This document shows, one piece after another, positions 13,750-17,302 of a stretch of DNA of 17,302 bases. Source of the DNA: Salinisphaera sp. UBA6602. GTDB lineage: Bacteria; Pseudomonadota; Gammaproteobacteria; Nevskiales; Salinisphaeraceae. The notes under the pieces are model-generated. The model searched no databases. It was not told the DNA's origin and saw only the letters and a list, made by a program, of their open reading frames with translations. Within the stretch, counting starts at the first letter, position 1. Each line of letters starts with the position of its first letter. The stretch is from the NCBI GenBank assembly GCA_002433465.1, contig DJIE01000185.1:1-17302 (forward strand). Reading direction: 5' to 3'. A program made the position numbers and the translations under genes.

Positions 13750-16208
13750 GTCGACACCGCCGGCACGGCTGCCGGGCGCAGCCGCTCGCTGGCCACGACG
13801 GGGGGTTGCTGGTCGGCACGGGCAAGGCGGGCAGCGTTGGCGACCACCAGCAGCGAACTGGCCGACATGCCCAGTGCGGCCATCCACGGCGCCACCATAC
13901 CCGCGGCTGCCAGGGGCAGGGCGACCAGGTTGTAGCAGGCCGCCCAGGCCAGATTCTGACGCACGACGCGCATGGTGCGACGTGCCATGCGGATGCCGCT
14001 GGCCAGATCGCCGAGTTCGGCGCGGGTGAGCAGCATGTCGGCCTGGGCCTGGGCCAGCACCGAGCCGCTGCCCATGGCTACCGACACATCGGCACCACCG
14101 AGCACGGGCGCATCGTTGATGCCGTCGCCGACCATGACCACCCGCTTGCCTTCGGCCTGCAGGCTGCGAAGCCGCGCGAGCTTATCTTCAGGCGTCATGC
14201 GGGCGTGCCAGCTGTCCACGCCCATGCGCCGGGCCATGGCCGCGACCGCGCCGGGGCTGTCGCCGCTGGCGATTTCCAGGCTCAGGCCGAACTCGCGCAG
14301 CGCGGCCAGCGCCTCTTCAGCCTGCGGGCGTGGCGTGTCGTGCAGGATGAAGCGCGCCGCCGGGTGCGAATCGATTTCCAGCACGATCGGCGTGCCGCCG
14401 TCGTCGGCCTGTTCAGGCAGGCCCAGCCAGGCCGGTTGCCCCAGCCGCAGGCGATGTCCGTCCACGGTGCCTTCGATGCCGTGGCCGGGGTGTTCCTGAA
14501 CGTCCTCGGCGAGCAGCGAATCGCGGCCGTCCTGTTCGAAGGCGCGGGCGATCGGGTGGGTCGAGTGGGCCTGCAGCGCGGCGGCAAGACGGCGACAGTA
14601 GGCATCGTCGTAGTCGCTGCCCAGGCATTCGACGTGTTCGATGCCGAGGCGCGCCTCGGTGAGCGTGCCGGTCTTGTCGAGAATGAGATGGTCGGCATTG
14701 GCCAGCGTCTGCAGCGCGCCGGCGCGGGCCACGAGCAGGCCGCGGCGTGCCAGCGATGCCGTACCCGCCACCAGCGCCGTGGGCGTGGCCAGAGACAGCG
14801 CACAGGGGCAGGTTACGACCAGCACCGACAGCACGATGGGCAGGACCTGGTCGGGTGCTGTTTGCCACCAGTAAAACCCGGTGGCGCTGGCCAGCACCAA
14901 CACGGCCGAAACGAATACGCCGGCGATACGGTCGGCGAGCAGGGCCAGTCGCGGGCGCTCGCTCTGGGCGCGTTCCAGCAGGCGCACGATACCGGCCACG
15001 AGCGTGTTCTGGCCGATGCGTTCAAGCTCGACATCCACGCTCGCGCCCAGATTGAGGCTGCCCGCGATGGCGGTTTCGTCGACGCCGTGGCGCGCTGGCA
15101 TGAACTCGCCGGACAGCAGTGATTCGTCGAATGTGCTCTCGCCGGCGAGGATGCGCCCGTCCCCGGGTACGACCGCGCCGGCCGGCACGCGGACATGATC
15201 GCCCGCGCGCAGCTCGGCCAGCGGCACGGTTTCCGTGTCGCCCTGGGCGCCGATCCGACGCGCGGTGGCCGGCAGGGCACGGGCGCTGTCGCCGGTCGCC
15301 ATCGCGGCGCGGTGGCGCGCAGTCATTTCCAGAAAACGCGCGGTGGTAAGAAAGAAGACGAACATCGTCACCGAGTCGAAATAGATCTCGCCGCCGGTGA
15401 AGAAATGATAGACGCTGGCGACATAGGCGCCGCCAATCGCCAGGCTGACGGGCACATCCATGCCCGGCCGGCGCGCGCGCAGGTCGCGCCAGGCGCCGCG
15501 CAGAAACGGCATGCCCGAATACAGCAGCACCGGCGTGGCCACGATGAGGCTTACCCCGCGCAGAAACAGCGCGATATCGGCGTCCATGTCGTGATAGATC
15601 GCCCCCGCATAGAGCGCGACGGCATACATCATGACCTGCATCATGCCCAGGCCGGCCACGATCAGGCGCTTGAGCGCGGCCCGGCGTTCCCGGGTGAACA
15701 GCGGTACGGCCTGGTCGGCGCTGAGCAGATGCGGGCGATAGCCCAGCTGTGCGATGCGCCGCAACAGCGTCGACAGGGCAACGGTCTGGCGCTGCCAGCG
15801 CAGAATCGCGCGACCGGTGGCCGGATTGACCTGAATGAGTTCGACGCCGGCCTCGTCGACAAGCACGCGCTCGATCAGCCAGCTGCAGGCCGCGCAGGTG
15901 ATGTTTTCCAGCATCAGAACGGCTTCGCACAGGCCGTTGTCGAGCGTGCGCACGTAGTTTTCGCCTACGCTTTCGCGATCGTAGGCGTTCCATTCGTCGT
16001 CCTGTGCCAGCGCGCTATCGGGGGTGGGCGCGTATTCGCTGCGAAAACGATAGAACTCGCCCAGCCCGCCTTCGTCGATCAACCGGGCCACCGCCTCGCA
16101 GCCGGCACAGCACATGGGCTGGTCGACGCCGGCGATCGCAACACGGCGCACCGGCCCTTTCGGCAAGGCCTCGCCACAGTGATAGCAATGGCCAGCGCCG
16201 TCGCTCAC
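13746..16208 (-). CDS. ccoI: CcoI/FixI copper-exporting P1B-type ATPase for cbb3 assembly
   Basis: Heavy-metal P-type ATPase that supplies copper to the cbb3-type oxidase, 820 residues. In order: a Cys-rich N-terminus (CYHCG at 8-12, CCAGC at 33-37), a heavy-metal-associated domain with CAAC at 105-108, membrane helices, actuator domain (GES at 356-358 and LLSGE at 364-368), the ion-binding CPC at 467-469, phosphorylation motif DKTGT at 511-515 (Asp511), HP at 551-552 in the nucleotide domain, and GDGINDAP at 694-701. The N-terminal Cys-rich extension before the metal domain is typical of CcoI/FixI rather than CopA. The start is a GTG at 16208, whose codon overlaps the stop of ccoH (GTGA). 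The gene order ccoG-H-I-S supports the assignment. Confidence 0.96.
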   Translation of the reverse strand: MSDGAGHCYHCGEALPKGPVRRVAIAGVDQPMCCAGCEAVARLIDEGGLGEFYRFRSEYAPTPDSALAQDDEWNAYDRESVGENYVRTLDNGLCEAVLMLENITCAACSWLIERVLVDEAGVELIQVNPATGRAILRWQRQTVALSTLLRRIAQLGYRPHLLSADQAVPLFTRERRAALKRLIVAGLGMMQVMMYAVALYAGAIYHDMDADIALFLRGVSLIVATPVLLYSGMPFLRGAWRDLRARRPGMDVPVSLAIGGAYVASVYHFFTGGEIYFDSVTMFVFFLTTARFLEMTARHRAAMATGDSARALPATARRIGAQGDTETVPLAELRAGDHVRVPAGAVVPGDGRILAGESTFDESLLSGEFMPARHGVDETAIAGSLNLGASVDVELERIGQNTLVAGIVRLLERAQSERPRLALLADRIAGVFVSAVLVLASATGFYWWQTAPDQVLPIVLSVLVVTCPCALSLATPTALVAGTASLARRGLLVARAGALQTLANADHLILDKTGTLTEARLGIEHVECLGSDYDDAYCRRLAAALQAHSTHPIARAFEQDGRDSLLAEDVQEHPGHGIEGTVDGHRLRLGQPAWLGLPEQADDGGTPIVLEIDSHPAARFILHDTPRPQAEEALAALREFGLSLEIASGDSPGAVAAMARRMGVDSWHARMTPEDKLARLRSLQAEGKRVVMVGDGINDAPVLGGADVSVAMGSGSVLAQAQADMLLTRAELGDLASGIRMARRTMRVVRQNLAWAACYNLVALPLAAAGMVAPWMAALGMSASSLLVVANAARLARADQQPPVVASERLRPAAVPAVST

Positions 16209-16726
16209 GCGCTATCGACTCCACCGTGTGGGGCCAAGCGCACGCTGGCATGGTCGGCATCGAGCTGACCGGTCACGATCCAGGCGCCGTTGGCCGGCGC
16301 GAGCCGCAGCTCGCGATCGCCGACAATGCGCGCACCCGTGCTGCCGTGGTAGATACCCGCGCTGTTGCGTTTGAGTTCGATGGTCTGATCGCCGCTGGCA
16401 CGGGTGGCATGCACCAGCGCCAGACGCAGGGTCGCCGGCGCATCCTCGAAGCCGTCCACCCGCAGGCTGACCCGACCGGTATTGCGATCGACCTGGGCGT
16501 TGGCGCTAAGCTGCAACCGTTCGGCGGCCTCGCGCGCGGTGGCGTCTTCCGTATAGGTCAGCGCGACCTTGGCATAGTCCTCCACCACCAGGTCAGGCGG
16601 CCCGGCCATGGTGGTAATGATGACCACCCAGAACACCACCGAGGCCACCGGCGGTGCCATCAGCGCCCACGGCCAGACGTGGCGATACCAGGGGCGGGTG
16701 GTTTGGGTCATCGACATGGTATTCAC
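16205..16726 (-). CDS. ccoH: FixH/CcoH family cbb3 oxidase assembly protein
   Basis: Membrane-anchored protein, up to 173 residues, of the FixH family, required for stable cbb3 oxidase assembly. A single helix lies at about residues 18-41 (WPWALMAPPVASVVFWVVII), followed by the family's PPDLVVEDYAK segment and a periplasmic beta-rich domain. The 5' end is not certain. A GTG at 16726 overlaps the ccoG stop (GTGA), like the ccoH/ccoI junction, but in-frame ATG codons at 16717 and 16711 are possible; the one at 16717 has GGTGA 5 bases ahead. The choice only changes three to five residues ahead of the helix. Confidence 0.9.
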   Translation of the reverse strand: MNTMSMTQTTRPWYRHVWPWALMAPPVASVVFWVVIITTMAGPPDLVVEDYAKVALTYTEDATAREAAERLQLSANAQVDRNTGRVSLRVDGFEDAPATLRLALVHATRASGDQTIELKRNSAGIYHGSTGARIVGDRELRLAPANGAWIVTGQLDADHASVRLAPHGGVDSA

Positions 16727-17302
16727 CGGTTGATCGGCATATGAAAGCGCGTGGTCTCGCTGACCGATACCTGGCCATCGACGCTATACGCACGCAAAAC
16801 GATGTCATGCCCGCCACCCTGGACATCACGGCTGTCGACGACAACACGCGCGGGCAGGTTGCGGACTTCGCCCGGGGCAACGCGCACGCGTTCCGGATCG
16901 GTATCGACCGAGTAGGCGTTGTTGCCTTCGACCTCGACACGATACAGACGCGGCTCCTGGCTCATGTTCATGAGCTTGATGGTGTAGACGTTCTCCACAT
17001 GAGTATCGTCGACTACGCGATAAAGGGCGTTGCGGTCGGGCAGGATATCCATGCGCAGCGGATTGCGCAGGCCGATGCCCAGCACGAAGGCCGAGGCGAG
17101 CACGACCAGCAGGGCGGCATAGACGAGCACGCGCGGGCGCAGCAGCGACGAGCGCTTGCCTTCGAGTGCGTTCTCGCTGGTGTAGCGAATCAGCCCGCGC
17201 GGGTAGTTCATGCGGTCCATCACGGTATCGCAGGCATCGGCACAGGCACCGCAGTTGATGCATTCGTACTGGAGGCCCTCGCGGATGTCGATCCCGGTCG
17301 GG
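16723..17302 (-). CDS. ccoG: Cytochrome oxidase accessory protein CcoG/FixG/RdxA, N-terminus outside the window
   Basis: C-terminal 192 residues of a membrane iron-sulfur protein of the CcoG family, reported to act as a copper(II) reductase in cbb3 oxidase assembly. The visible part begins PTGIDIREGLQYE, followed by the 4Fe-4S ligand set C-x2-C-x2-C-x3-C (CINCGACADAC) and YPRGLIRYTSENALEG. Next come a membrane helix (LVYAALLVVLASAFVLGIGL) and the immunoglobulin-like FixG C-terminal domain (NVYTIKLMNMSQEPRLYRVEVEG cut into its strands). The full protein is usually about 460-480 residues, so roughly 60 percent lies beyond base 17302. It is the first visible gene of the operon; ccoNOQP may lie further upstream on this strand. 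Confidence 0.94.
   Translation of the reverse strand, partial: PTGIDIREGLQYECINCGACADACDTVMDRMNYPRGLIRYTSENALEGKRSSLLRPRVLVYAALLVVLASAFVLGIGLRNPLRMDILPDRNALYRVVDDTHVENVYTIKLMNMSQEPRLYRVEVEGNNAYSVDTDPERVRVAPGEVRNLPARVVVDSRDVQGGGHDIVLRAYSVDGQVSVSETTRFHMPINR

Noticed and set aside
13416..15122. Long open frame on the plus strand opposite ccoI and ccoS
   Set aside because: Arg/Ala/Gly/His-rich noise antisense to an unmistakable P-type ATPase with all catalytic motifs in the other strand.

Overview
This window looks like chromosomal DNA of a high-GC gammaproteobacterium. The support is a full-length azurin, a CcoG-H-I-S assembly cluster, SirB2- and DUF3565-family genes, and Anr/Dnr-type promoters. 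A marine or halophilic genus such as Salinisphaera would fit, but that name is a guess from gene content only.

Left part (1-4494, all minus strand): a carboxylate uptake and activation operon. Transcription runs leftward from a periplasmic TAXI-type TRAP solute-binding protein, through a strong intercistronic hairpin terminator, to a fused TRAP permease and then the two subunits of a family I CoA-transferase; subunit B is cut by the window edge. A long gene-free stretch (4495-5285) holds the likely promoter. Next on the minus strand come a short-chain dehydrogenase (5286-6053) and an alkyltransferase-like DNA-repair protein (6120-6455). A thiolase (6540-7718) runs divergently on the plus strand. 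CoA-transferase, dehydrogenase and thiolase together suggest catabolism of an imported organic acid to acetyl-CoA units; the substrate is not readable from the sequence.

Middle part (7719-11698, plus strand): a nitric oxide/nitrite module. A perfect FNR/Anr/Dnr palindrome precedes nnrS, which is followed by a SirB2-family membrane protein. After a gene-free stretch with degenerate short repeats, a second FNR-like palindrome precedes nirK, a copper nitrite reductase with an extra N-terminal cupredoxin domain that keeps a complete type 1 copper site. Both palindromes lie exactly 36 bp (start to start) ahead of a -10-like hexamer, the geometry of class II activation. nirK ends in a strong terminator.

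Right part (11714-17302, minus strand): the cbb3 oxidase assembly operon ccoG(partial)-ccoH-ccoI-ccoS, then a SafE/TauE-like membrane protein, azurin, a terminator, and a DUF3565 protein convergent with nirK. Stop and start codons overlap by 4 bp at the ccoI/ccoS and ccoS/SafE-like junctions, and probably at the ccoG/ccoH and ccoH/ccoI ones, so these genes are probably translationally coupled.

Taken together, the right two-thirds is a micro-oxic/denitrification island: copper handling for cbb3 oxidase, azurin as a small electron carrier, NirK reducing nitrite to NO, and NnrS in the NO response. I found no rRNA, tRNA, CRISPR array, insertion sequence or phage gene.
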